This document shows positions 7,670-15,687 of a stretch of 64,000 bases of DNA, piece after piece (positions within the stretch are counted from its first letter, which is position 1; each line of letters begins with the position of its first letter). The notes below the pieces were generated by a model. It did no database searches. It saw only the letters and a program-made list of their open reading frames with translations, and had not been told where the DNA came from. Source of the stretch: Pseudaeromonas aegiceratis (lineage in GTDB: Bacteria > Pseudomonadota > Gammaproteobacteria > Enterobacterales > Aeromonadaceae); NCBI RefSeq assembly GCF_046254905.1, contig NZ_CP158016.1, positions 3,038,001 through 3,102,000 on the forward strand. The letters are read 5' to 3'. The translations under genes were made by a program, and so were the position numbers.

Positions 7670-8929
7670 TTACTCACCCTTGACCCGGGTGATTTCACCC
7701 CCCAGGCCGCGCAGCTTCTCTTCGATGTGCTCATAGCCCCGGTCGATGTGGTAGATGCGATCCACCACAGTCACCCCCTGGGCCACGAAGCCGGCCAGCA
7801 CCAGGCTGGCGGAGGCCCGCAGATCGGTGGCCATCACCTGGGCACCGCTCAGCTGTTCGGTATCCCGGCAGATGGCCAGGTTGCCCTGCAGCTCTATGCT
7901 GGCGCCCATGCGGTTCAGCTCAGGCACGTGCATGAAGCGGTTCTCAAAGATGGTTTCGGTCACCATGCCGGTGCCCTTGGCCACGGCGTTCAACACGGTG
8001 AACTGGGCCTGCATGTCGGTGGGGAAGGCCGGATAGGGAGCCGTGGTGATGTTCACCGGCTTCAGGGTCCGCCCCGTCATGTCCAGCTTGATCCAGTCGG
8101 CGCCCTTTTCGATCAGGGCACCCGCCTCTTCCAGCTTCACCAGCACCGCCTCCAGCAGGCTGGGGTCCGTCTGCCGGCAGACGATGCAGCCACCGGAGAT
8201 GGCGGCGCCCACCAGGAAGGTGCCGGTCTCGATGCGATCCGGCTGCACCCGGTAACTACCGCCATGCAGCTTCTCTACCCCGTCGATCACCAGGCGATCG
8301 GAACCGATGCCGGAGATCTTGGCCCCCAGGGCGTTGAGGAAGTGGGCCAGATCCACCACCTCGGGTTCCCGGGCGGCGTTGTCTATGATGGTCTGACCGT
8401 CCGCCAGGACGGCGGCCATCATCAGGTTTTCGGTGCCGGTGACGGAGACCATGTCCATCAGGATATGGGCGCCCTTGAGGCGACCATCCACCCGGGCCTT
8501 GATGTAGCCGTCTTCCACCACCACAGTGGCCCCCATCAGCTCCAGGCCATGGATGTGCAGGTTGACCGGCCGCGCGCCGATGGCACAGCCTCCGGGCAGA
8601 GAGACATCGGCCTTGCCGAAGCGAGCCACCAGGGGGCCCAACGCCAGGATGGAGGCGCGCATGGTTTTCACCAGCTCGTAGGGGGCTACATGGTTGTTCA
8701 CCGCGCCAGCCAGCACGGTCACGCTACCGTTTTGCTTGACGCTGGCACCCAGCAGTTCCAGCAGCTTCAGGGTGGTGGTCACATCCTTCAGATGCGGCAC
8801 ATTGCTCAGCCGGATCTCTTCGTCACACAGCAGGGAACCGAACAGTATGGGCAGGGCGGCGTTTTTCGCCCCGGAGATGGTGACCTCACCCTTGAGGGTG
8901 CAGCCGCCGTTGATTTTGAATTTGTCCAT
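7670..8929 (-). CDS. murA: UDP-N-acetylglucosamine 1-carboxyvinyltransferase MurA
   Basis: This 419-residue enzyme catalyses the first committed step of peptidoglycan synthesis, transfer of enolpyruvate from PEP to UDP-GlcNAc. The length equals E. coli MurA. The catalytic loop 'PGGCAIGARPV' places the reactive Cys at position 115, the fosfomycin target. The start 'MDKFKINGG' at 8929 matches the family; the frame stays open 17 codons further upstream. It is the last gene of mlaFEDCB-ibaG-murA, the E. coli order. Confidence 0.98.
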   Translation of the reverse strand: MDKFKINGGCTLKGEVTISGAKNAALPILFGSLLCDEEIRLSNVPHLKDVTTTLKLLELLGASVKQNGSVTVLAGAVNNHVAPYELVKTMRASILALGPLVARFGKADVSLPGGCAIGARPVNLHIHGLELMGATVVVEDGYIKARVDGRLKGAHILMDMVSVTGTENLMMAAVLADGQTIIDNAAREPEVVDLAHFLNALGAKISGIGSDRLVIDGVEKLHGGSYRVQPDRIETGTFLVGAAISGGCIVCRQTDPSLLEAVLVKLEEAGALIEKGADWIKLDMTGRTLKPVNITTAPYPAFPTDMQAQFTVLNAVAKGTGMVTETIFENRFMHVPELNRMGASIELQGNLAICRDTEQLSGAQVMATDLRASASLVLAGFVAQGVTVVDRIYHIDRGYEHIEEKLRGLGGEITRVKGE

Positions 8930-8943
8930 GAATAGTGCCGACC

Positions 8944-9201
8944 TCAAGAAGGCATGATGAGTTTCTTGTTGCGTTGCCACTCGGCGGGGGTGAAGGCCTT
9001 GATGCTCAAGGCATGAATGGCGTTGCTGGCGATCTGCTCCATCAGGGGGGCATAGATGACCTGTTGCTGCTTCACCCGGCTCATCCCGTCGAACAGGGAC
9101 GCCACGGCAATCACCTGATAATGACCGCCCTCCCCGCTGACATGAACTTCGTCCAATGCCAGTGCGGAGCGCAGGATACTCTCAATCTCGCTAGGTTGCA
9201 T
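8944..9201 (-). CDS. ibaG: BolA-family iron-sulfur/acid-stress protein IbaG
   Basis: The 85-residue protein has the BolA fold: 'HVSGEGGHYQVIAVASLFDGMSRVKQQQ', then a conserved 'IHALSIKAFTPAEW' near the C-terminus. The His in the 'IHAL' segment and a Cys-free loop mark the IbaG type. IbaG works with monothiol glutaredoxin in iron-sulfur handling and was named for acid induction. It sits between mlaB and murA, as in E. coli. Confidence 0.95.
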   Translation of the reverse strand: MQPSEIESILRSALALDEVHVSGEGGHYQVIAVASLFDGMSRVKQQQVIYAPLMEQIASNAIHALSIKAFTPAEWQRNKKLIMPS

Positions 9202-9215
9202 AGGTAAACTCTCGA

Positions 9216-9476
9216 TTAGTGAAGCGGTGCCAGGTCGAACAGTTCGGCCACCCCATAGAGGCTGGCCAGCTTGAGGAAGTTGTCATCGGCCCCCAGGATG
9301 CGCAGCCGCTCACCCCGCGCCAGACAGGACTGGCTCCACTTCACCAGCAGGGCCAGACCGGCGGAGTCCAGCCGCACCACCTCGGTCAGATCGGCCTCTG
9401 CCTGGGCAAACAGCTGGGCCTGCTGGCGCCAACTGCTGGCCGCCCAGGCGGCATTCAGGCTTCCCTCAAGCTTCAT
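9216..9476 (-). CDS. mlaB: MlaB, STAS-domain subunit of the Mla phospholipid transporter
   Basis: The 86-residue cytoplasmic STAS protein has 'DLTEVVRLDSAGLALLVKWSQ', the usual STAS loop and helix. MlaB stabilises the MlaF ATPase in the MlaFEDB complex. It overlaps the mlaC stop by four bases and precedes ibaG. Confidence 0.93.
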   Translation of the reverse strand: MKLEGSLNAAWAASSWRQQAQLFAQAEADLTEVVRLDSAGLALLVKWSQSCLARGERLRILGADDNFLKLASLYGVAELFDLAPLH

Positions 9477-10111
9477 GAGTTCTTGCTCGGCAGGGTGGCC
9501 GGCTTGCTGTTGTGCTCTTCGAGCATGGCGCTGACCTTATCGATGCCCTGCTGCCGGATCATGCCCCCCAGCTCGGATTGCTTGGCCGCCAGCAGGCTGA
9601 TGCCCTCGGCCACCATGTCATAGGCCTTCCATTCACCGGTCTTGCTGTTCTGCCGCATCTTGAAGATGACGGTGATGTCCGGTGCACCGGGCTCCAGCAC
9701 CTTGACGCTCACCGAGGCGATCTTCTGCTCACCCAGCGGCTTGGCCGGCTCCACCTGGATGGTCTGGTTGTCATACTTGCCCAGGGCATCGGCGTAGGTA
9801 GCGACAATATAGTCGGTGAAGGCTTCGGTGAAGCGATCACGCTGCTCCGGCGAGGTGTTCTTGATGTTGCTGCCGATCACCTTGTAGGCGGCGAAGCGGT
9901 TGTCCACATAGGGCAGCAGCTCCTCGCGGATCACCTGGCGCAGGTAGCCGGGCTCCTGATGAATGCGGGCCTGCTCCTTGTTCATGCGCTTAAAGGTGCT
10001 CTGGGCCACCACATCGATCAGTTGATAAGGATCCTGGGGCGCCGCCAGGGCCACGGGCATCAGGCCGACACAGGCCAACAGGCACAACACACGCGAAAAA
10101 ATGCGCAGCAT
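9473..10111 (-). CDS. mlaC: MlaC, periplasmic phospholipid-binding shuttle
   Basis: The 212-residue protein has a signal peptide (about 1-23, ending 'ALA'). The mature Tol_Tol_Ttg2 domain includes 'LLPYVDNRFAAYKVIG' and 'YIVATYADALGKYDNQ'. MlaC carries phospholipid between the outer-membrane MlaA-porin complex and MlaFEDB. It lies 12 bases after mlaD. Confidence 0.95.
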   Translation of the reverse strand: MLRIFSRVLCLLACVGLMPVALAAPQDPYQLIDVVAQSTFKRMNKEQARIHQEPGYLRQVIREELLPYVDNRFAAYKVIGSNIKNTSPEQRDRFTEAFTDYIVATYADALGKYDNQTIQVEPAKPLGEQKIASVSVKVLEPGAPDITVIFKMRQNSKTGEWKAYDMVAEGISLLAAKQSELGGMIRQQGIDKVSAMLEEHNSKPATLPSKNS

Positions 10112-10123
10112 GGAAACGACTCC

Positions 10124-10606
10124 TTACTGTTTGGATTGGCTGTAGATGAACTTGCCGATGAGGTCCTCCAGCACTATGGCCGGCTTGGTGTCCTCAATGT
10201 AGTCACCCTGCTTGAGCAACTCAGTGCCCATTTCCTCATCCATGAAACCGGGGGTAAGCCCGATGTACTGTTCACCCAGCAGGCCGGCGGTCAGGATGGA
10301 CGCGCTGGAGGTGTTGGGCAGGTCATCATATTGACTTTGGATCTGCAGCTCAACGACCGGGGTGAAGCTCTTGGCATCGATGTGGATGCTGGCCACCCGG
10401 CCCACCACCACACCACCGATCTTCACCGGCGAGCGCACCTTGAGGCCACCGATGTTGTCGAATTTGGCATACAGGGTATAGCTGCTGCCCCGGGTATCCA
10501 GCGCCAACCCGGCCACCTGCAACGCCAGCACGACACCGGCCAGGATGCCGGCCAGCATGAAGAGGCCGACTGTAAATTCAATTTTGCTAAATTTCATGAT
10601 TTTCAT
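10124..10606 (-). CDS. mlaD: MlaD, MCE-domain substrate-binding subunit
   Basis: The 160-residue protein has one N-terminal membrane helix (about 10-30) and one MCE domain (about 38-118) with 'FDNIGGLKVRSPVKIGGVVVGRV' and 'GLLGEQYIGL'. MlaD forms a hexameric ring with a central hydrophobic pore. It is somewhat shorter than the 183-residue E. coli protein, mainly at the C-terminus. Its ATG overlaps the mlaE stop by four bases. Confidence 0.95.
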   Translation of the reverse strand: MKIMKFSKIEFTVGLFMLAGILAGVVLALQVAGLALDTRGSSYTLYAKFDNIGGLKVRSPVKIGGVVVGRVASIHIDAKSFTPVVELQIQSQYDDLPNTSSASILTAGLLGEQYIGLTPGFMDEEMGTELLKQGDYIEDTKPAIVLEDLIGKFIYSQSKQ

Positions 10607-11385
10607 CCAAACATGACTGCGGTGAGCACAAAGTCCAACCCCAGCACCGCCAGGGACGAATGCACCACGGTACGGGTGGTGGCCTCACTGATGCCCGCCG
10701 CCGTGGGCTTGGCATCATAACCGTTGAACAGGGCGATCCAGCTGACCACCAGGGCAAACAGCAGGCTCTTGATGAAGCCCTGCATGATGTCCTCCTGCAG
10801 ATCCACCGCCGCCTGCATGCCGGACCAGAAGCTACCCTGATCCACTCCCAGCCAGTCGACGCCGACGAGCTTGCCGCCGTAGATGCCGATCAGGCTGAAC
10901 ATGAGCGCCAGCAGCGGCAGGCTGATGACCCCGGCCCAGAAGCGCGGCGAGACGATGCGCCGCAGGGGGTCCACCGCCATCATCTCCAGGCTGGAGAGCT
11001 GCTCGGTGGCCTTCATCAGGCCAATTTCGGCGGTCAACGCCGAACCGGCACGACCAGCGAACAGCAGGGCGGTCACCACAGGGCCCAGCTCCCGCAACAG
11101 GGAGAGGGAGACCAGGGGGCCCAGGGAGCCTTCGGCACCGAAGTCCACCAGCACGTTGTAGCCCTGCAGCCCCAGCACCATACCGATAAACAGACCGGAC
11201 ACCAAGATGATCAGGACCGACTGCACCCCCACCACATACAGCTGGCGTACCAGCAGCGGGAAGTGTTTGAGGGGCTCGGGTTTGCCCACCAGGGCGTGGA
11301 ACAGCATGACGCCGGCCCGGCCCAGGCCGCTCAGCAAGCGCACCCCCTGCCGGCCCAGGGCCGAAATTTTCGCAACCAGTATCAC
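10603..11385 (-). CDS. mlaE: MlaE, permease of the Mla transporter
   Basis: The 260-residue membrane protein has the MlaE family core 'LFAGRAGSALTAEIGLMKATEQ' and 'MAVDPLRRIVSPRFWAG', with about five membrane helices. It forms the membrane channel of MlaFEDB. It overlaps both neighbours by four bases, showing tight translational coupling. Confidence 0.96.
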   Translation of the reverse strand: MILVAKISALGRQGVRLLSGLGRAGVMLFHALVGKPEPLKHFPLLVRQLYVVGVQSVLIILVSGLFIGMVLGLQGYNVLVDFGAEGSLGPLVSLSLLRELGPVVTALLFAGRAGSALTAEIGLMKATEQLSSLEMMAVDPLRRIVSPRFWAGVISLPLLALMFSLIGIYGGKLVGVDWLGVDQGSFWSGMQAAVDLQEDIMQGFIKSLLFALVVSWIALFNGYDAKPTAAGISEATTRTVVHSSLAVLGLDFVLTAVMFG

Positions 11386-12185
11386 AGCGCCTCCAGGTAG
11401 TTGCCGGCGGGATAATGAAAGGGCACGGGCCCGTCGGGCAGCCCCTGAACAAACTGCACCACCTCGGGGTTGCCCTCCCGACGCAGCGCCTCCGGCGTGC
11501 CGGCCGCCACCACCCGCTTGTTGGCAATCAGGTAGACGTAGTCGGCGATGCTCATCACCTCGGGGACATCGTGGGAGACGATCACCGAGGTGATGCTCAT
11601 GGTCTGGTTGAGCTGGCGGATGAGCTTGACCAGCACCGCCATGGTGATGGGATCCTGACCGACGAAGGGCTCGTCATAGAGGATGAGTTCCGGATCCAGG
11701 GCGATGGCCCGGGCCAGGGCTGCCCGCCGGGCCATGCCGCCGGAGAGCTCGGAGGGCATCAGCTCGGCAGCCCCCCGCAGGCCGACGCTTTCGAGCTTCA
11801 TCAGCACCAGGGTGCGGATGAGTTCTTCGGGCAGTTGAGTATGTTCGCGCAACGGATAGGCCACGTTGTCGAACACCGTCATGCCGGTAAACAGGGCGCC
11901 GCTTTGAAACAGCATGCTCATGCGCTTGCGCAGCTCATACAGGGCACGGCGGCCGAGGGTCGGCACGTCATGGCCATCGAACAGCACCTGGCCGCTATCG
12001 GGCTTGAGCTGGCCACCAATGAGCCGCAGCAGTGTGGTCTTGCCGATGCCACTGGGCCCCATCAGGGCCGTGACCTTGCCCTTGGGAATGGTCAGGCTGA
12101 TGTTGTCGTACAGCAGGCGATCACCATGGCTGAAGCTCAGGTTGTTTATCTGAACCAATGAATCTGTCAAACGACACTCCCCCAT
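11382..12185 (-). CDS. mlaF: MlaF, ATPase of the Mla phospholipid transporter
   Basis: The 267-residue ABC ATPase has Walker A 'GPSGIGKTT', signature 'LSGGMARRAALARAI' and Walker B 'LILYDEPFVGQDP', followed by the 'SHDVPE' switch histidine. The ATG at 12185 has no ribosome site. GGGGAG lies inside the first codons, about seven bases before an in-frame TTG at 12170, which may be the true start and would give 'MTDSLVQINN'. It heads the mlaFEDCB-ibaG-murA operon. The yrbG gene found between mlaF and kdsD in E. coli is missing. Confidence 0.96.
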   Translation of the reverse strand: MGECRLTDSLVQINNLSFSHGDRLLYDNISLTIPKGKVTALMGPSGIGKTTLLRLIGGQLKPDSGQVLFDGHDVPTLGRRALYELRKRMSMLFQSGALFTGMTVFDNVAYPLREHTQLPEELIRTLVLMKLESVGLRGAAELMPSELSGGMARRAALARAIALDPELILYDEPFVGQDPITMAVLVKLIRQLNQTMSITSVIVSHDVPEVMSIADYVYLIANKRVVAAGTPEALRREGNPEVVQFVQGLPDGPVPFHYPAGNYLEAL

Positions 12186-12290
12186 GGGTACACAGGAAAT
12201 GGGTACAAGCGAAAGGGGGATTGTACCGGTTGCCGCTTGACCACTGCAACCAGCCTTGGCACGGAGGTCGCATATGACGTTGAGGTTTCA

Positions 12291-12296
12291 TATAAT
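12291..12296 (+). promoter_or_regulatory. Consensus -10 box for the kdsD-lpt transcript
   Basis: TATAAT lies 33 bases before the kdsD start in the mlaF/kdsD divergent gap. No good -35 is seen at the right spacing (the hexamer around 12268-12273 is poor), so an activator or a weak -35 is likely. Confidence 0.5.
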
Positions 12297-12329
12297 CGGC
12301 CGGTTAATCTTCTGCTGGAGCCTGCCTTG

Positions 12330-13304
12330 ATGCCGGATCAATTCGATTTTCGTCGGGTCGCCCGACGGGTGCTGGATATCGAAAAACAAGCCATCGACAA
12401 CCTGTATGCCACCCTGGATGAGGCCTTTGACGACGCCTGCCAGCGGCTTTCTGCCTGTCAGGGCAAGGTCATCGTCATGGGCATGGGCAAGTCCGGCCAT
12501 ATCGGCCGCAAGATTGCCGCCACCCTGGCCAGCACCGGCACCGCCGCCTTCTTCGTGCATCCAGGTGAAGCCAGCCACGGCGATCTGGGCATGGTGGGCC
12601 CCAAGGATCTGGTCATCGCCATCTCCAATTCGGGGGAAAGCGATGAGATCATCGCCCTGCTGCCGGTGCTCAAGCGCTGGGGCGTGCCCATGATCGCCAT
12701 GACCGCCAAACCGACCTCCACCATGGCCCGGGAGGCCGTGGTGCACCTGAACACCCGGGTGGAGCACGAGGCCTGTCCCCTGGGGCTGGCCCCCACCTCC
12801 AGCACCACGGCAACCCTGGTGCTGGGAGATGCCCTGGCGGTGGCCCTGCTGGAGGCCAAGGGCTTCACCGCCGATGATTTCGCCCTCTCCCACCCCGGTG
12901 GCAGCCTGGGCCGACGCCTGCTGCTGCGCACCGGCGATCTGATGCATGCCGGCGACGAGCTGCCCCAGGTGCCTCAGGAGGCCAGCATCAGCCAGGCCCT
13001 GCTGGAGGTCAGCCGCAAGGGGCTGGGCATGACCGCCGTGGTGGCAAGCGACGGCCGTCTGGCGGGCCTGTTCACCGACGGGGATCTGCGCCGCATCCTG
13101 GATCAGCAGATCGACATTCATCAGACCTCCATAGCCCGGGTGATGACCGCCAACTGCATCACGGTCGGTCCCGACATGCTGGCCGCCGAAGCGGTACAGC
13201 TGATGCAGTCCCGCAAGATCAACGGCCTGGTGGTGGTGGACGGCGACCACAAGCCGGTGGGGGCCTTCAACATGCATGACGTGCTCAAGGCGGGGGTGGT
13301 ATGA
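12330..13304 (+). CDS. kdsD: D-arabinose 5-phosphate isomerase KdsD
   Basis: The 324-residue enzyme converts ribulose 5-phosphate to arabinose 5-phosphate, the first step of Kdo synthesis for LPS. An N-terminal SIS domain ('GMGKSGHIGRKIAATLASTGT', 'SNSGESDEI', 'HPGGSLGRRLL') is followed by two CBS domains (about 205-324). GGAG nine bases before the ATG at 12330 fixes the start; the frame is open upstream. It overlaps kdsC by four bases. Confidence 0.96.
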   Translation: MPDQFDFRRVARRVLDIEKQAIDNLYATLDEAFDDACQRLSACQGKVIVMGMGKSGHIGRKIAATLASTGTAAFFVHPGEASHGDLGMVGPKDLVIAISNSGESDEIIALLPVLKRWGVPMIAMTAKPTSTMAREAVVHLNTRVEHEACPLGLAPTSSTTATLVLGDALAVALLEAKGFTADDFALSHPGGSLGRRLLLRTGDLMHAGDELPQVPQEASISQALLEVSRKGLGMTAVVASDGRLAGLFTDGDLRRILDQQIDIHQTSIARVMTANCITVGPDMLAAEAVQLMQSRKINGLVVVDGDHKPVGAFNMHDVLKAGVV

Positions 13305-13858
13305 GTCAGACGGCCAACACCCCCTACGGCCCGGTCCCCCAGGCGGCTCTGGAGGCGGCCCGCCGCATCCGCCTGCTGATCTGCGACGTGGACGGCGTGC
13401 TGTCGGACGGCAAGATTTACCTGGGCAACAACGGCGAGGAGCTCAAGAGCTTCCATACTAAGGATGGGTTCGGCCTCAAGGCCGTCATGGCCCAGGGCGT
13501 CGAGGTGGCCGTGATCACCGGACGCTCCTCCCGCATCGTCAGTGACCGCATGCTCTCCTTGGGGGTGCGCCACGTCTATCAGGGTCAGGGGGACAAGTTG
13601 CCTGTCTATCAGCAGCTGCTGCAGAAGCTGGACCTCACCGCCGACCAGGTGGCCTACATAGGCGATGACGTCATCGACCTGCCGGTGATGCGTGCCTGCG
13701 GTCTGGGGGTGGCGGTGGCCGATGCCCACCCCCTGGTACAGCAGGACGCCGACTTCATCTGCCGCCTCAAGGGCGGCGAAGGGGCGGTGCGAGAGCTGTG
13801 CGATCTGCTCCTGCAGGCCCTGGGCGCTCTCGAATCGGCACAGGGGCCCTCGGTATGA
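13301..13858 (+). CDS. kdsC: Kdo 8-phosphate phosphatase KdsC
   Basis: This 185-residue HAD-superfamily phosphatase releases Kdo from Kdo-8-phosphate. Motif I is 'ICDVDGVLSDG', with both catalytic aspartates. Motif II is 'VITGRSS', and the metal site is 'YIGDDVIDLPVM'. It has no large cap domain, as expected for tetrameric KdsC. It overlaps kdsD and lptC by four bases each. Confidence 0.96.
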   Translation: MSQTANTPYGPVPQAALEAARRIRLLICDVDGVLSDGKIYLGNNGEELKSFHTKDGFGLKAVMAQGVEVAVITGRSSRIVSDRMLSLGVRHVYQGQGDKLPVYQQLLQKLDLTADQVAYIGDDVIDLPVMRACGLGVAVADAHPLVQQDADFICRLKGGEGAVRELCDLLLQALGALESAQGPSV

Positions 13859-14415
13859 GTCGGCAAACGCTGCTCATCGGCGTGCTCTTCCTGTTCAGTC
13901 TGCTGAGCTGGCGCTGGTTCGAGGCCGGTCGCGATTCCGGTACCCTCACCAACCCGGAGGAGTACTACCAGCCAACCTTCACCGCCAACAAGCTGAAATA
14001 TCTCAATTTTGCCGACAACGGCCTGCTGCGCAACGAGGTCTCTGCCGACTACACCGAATATTACAACCAGCTGGAGCAGACGGAGCTGTTCAACCCCGTT
14101 ATCATTGCCCACGATGAACAGGGCAAGGCCCAGTGGCGGATCAGTGCCCAGCAGGGCATTCTCAACCTGAACGACAACGCCATCTTACGGGATCAGGTCC
14201 GCATCCAGGCCCTGACCCCCAACGACACCCTGAACTGGCTCGAGACCCCTTATCTGGAGATGGATCTCATCCGTAACGAGGTCCGCAACCACCACCCCGT
14301 GACCATGGAAGGACCCCGTTTCCACCTGGAAGGCCTGGGGCTGCGCGGGCAACTGAATCAACGCATTTATGAAATTCTGGACAAGAGTCATGGTATCTAC
14401 TTCAACCAGCCTTAA
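13855..14415 (+). CDS. lptC: LptC, inner-membrane anchored LPS transport protein
   Basis: The 186-residue protein has a single N-terminal membrane helix (about 5-22) and a periplasmic beta-jellyroll domain with 'LEQTELFNPVI', 'AQQGILN' and 'LETPYLEMDL'. LptC passes LPS from LptBFG to LptA. The ATG at 13855 overlaps the kdsC stop (ATGA). Confidence 0.94.
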   Translation: MSRQTLLIGVLFLFSLLSWRWFEAGRDSGTLTNPEEYYQPTFTANKLKYLNFADNGLLRNEVSADYTEYYNQLEQTELFNPVIIAHDEQGKAQWRISAQQGILNLNDNAILRDQVRIQALTPNDTLNWLETPYLEMDLIRNEVRNHHPVTMEGPRFHLEGLGLRGQLNQRIYEILDKSHGIYFNQP

Positions 14416-14914
14416 GTGGTGCCTGCTGGCCCTGTGCCTGCAACCCGTGATGGCCAAGCAAAGCGACTACAAGCAAAAGGTCTACGTGGACTCTGTCCGT
14501 CAGGTGGCCGAGCTCAACGACAACAAGCTGACCTTTCTGGATGACGTGGTGATCCGCCAGGGCACCATTGAAATCCATGCCGACAAGGTGGAGGTGATCC
14601 GCCACGGCGACAAGGGCGCCGACGAGATGATCGCCACCGGCAAGCCGGCCCGCTTCCACCAGCTGCTGGACAACGGCAAGCCGGTGGATGCCCAGGCCAA
14701 TCGCCTGAGCTACAAGCTCAAGGAGCGGATGGTGGTGCTCAATGGCAATGCCCGGATCCAGCAGTCGGACAACGAGATCAGCGGCGACCAGATCCGCTAC
14801 GACATCCAGAAACAGCAAATGGTGGCCGAAAGCAGCGGGGGCTCCCGGGTCAAGACCATCTTCCTGCCCGCTGACATGGGCAGCTTCGATCAACCGGCCC
14901 AGGAGAAACCCTAA
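14390..14914 (+). CDS. lptA: LptA, periplasmic LPS bridge protein
   Basis: The 174-residue protein has a signal peptide (about 1-22, ending 'VMA') and an OstA-like beta-jellyroll. It carries 'DDVVIRQGTIEIHADKVEV', 'ATGKPARF' and 'QISGDQIRYD'-type repeats. LptA subunits bridge the periplasm between LptC and LptD. I prefer the ATG at 14390, inside the end of lptC, because it gives a clean signal peptide; an ATG at 14369 is also in frame. Confidence 0.93.
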   Translation: MVSTSTSLKWCLLALCLQPVMAKQSDYKQKVYVDSVRQVAELNDNKLTFLDDVVIRQGTIEIHADKVEVIRHGDKGADEMIATGKPARFHQLLDNGKPVDAQANRLSYKLKERMVVLNGNARIQQSDNEISGDQIRYDIQKQQMVAESSGGSRVKTIFLPADMGSFDQPAQEKP

Positions 14915-14916
14915 GC

Positions 14917-15642
14917 ATGGCCCTGTTACATGCCGCCAATCTGAAAAAGAGCTACAAGGGGCGCCAGGTGGTGAGCGACGTCTCCTTGCAGGTCGCCGCC
15001 GGCCAGGTGGTGGGGCTGCTGGGACCGAACGGTGCCGGCAAGACCACCTCCTTCTATATGATCGTCGGCCTGGTGCAACAGGACGGCGGCCAGGTCTGCA
15101 TCGACGAGTTGGACATCAGCTCCATGCCCATGCACCTGCGGGCCCGCAACGGCATCGGCTACCTGCCCCAGGAAGCCTCGATTTTTCGCCGCCTGACGGT
15201 GGAAGAAAACCTGCTGGGGGTGCTGCAGATCCGTCCCGAGTTGACCAACGAGGAGCGGCGACAGAAGATGGAGGCCTTGCTCGAAGAGTTTCACATCACC
15301 CATATCCGCCAGAACCTGGGCCAGAGCCTGTCCGGTGGCGAGCGCCGCCGGGTGGAGATCGCCCGGGCCCTGGCGGCCGAGCCGCGCTTCATCCTGCTGG
15401 ATGAGCCCTTCGCCGGGGTGGACCCTATCTCGGTGAACGACATCAAACGCATCATTGAACACCTGCGGGATCGGGGATTGGGCGTGCTCATCACCGACCA
15501 CAACGTGCGGGAAACACTTGATGTCTGTGAGAAAGCCTATATCGTCAGCCATGGACATCTGATCGCGGAAGGGACGCCCAGCGAGATTTTGGCCAATGAA
15601 CAGGTGAAGCGGGTTTACCTGGGTGACGCCTTCAGCATTTGA
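14917..15642 (+). CDS. lptB: LptB, ATPase of the LPS exporter
   Basis: The 241-residue ABC ATPase has Walker A 'GPNGAGKTTSFYMIVG', signature 'LSGGERRRVEIARAL', Walker B 'FILLDEPFAGVDP' and the 'TDHNVRETL' switch region typical of LptB. It powers LPS extraction with LptFG, which are not in this window. AGGAGA precedes the start. It lies two bases after lptA. Confidence 0.98.
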   Translation: MALLHAANLKKSYKGRQVVSDVSLQVAAGQVVGLLGPNGAGKTTSFYMIVGLVQQDGGQVCIDELDISSMPMHLRARNGIGYLPQEASIFRRLTVEENLLGVLQIRPELTNEERRQKMEALLEEFHITHIRQNLGQSLSGGERRRVEIARALAAEPRFILLDEPFAGVDPISVNDIKRIIEHLRDRGLGVLITDHNVRETLDVCEKAYIVSHGHLIAEGTPSEILANEQVKRVYLGDAFSI

Positions 15643-15687
15643 TCTTCACGTCACCGGCATTGCATTAACAAGGACATACGGAAATAG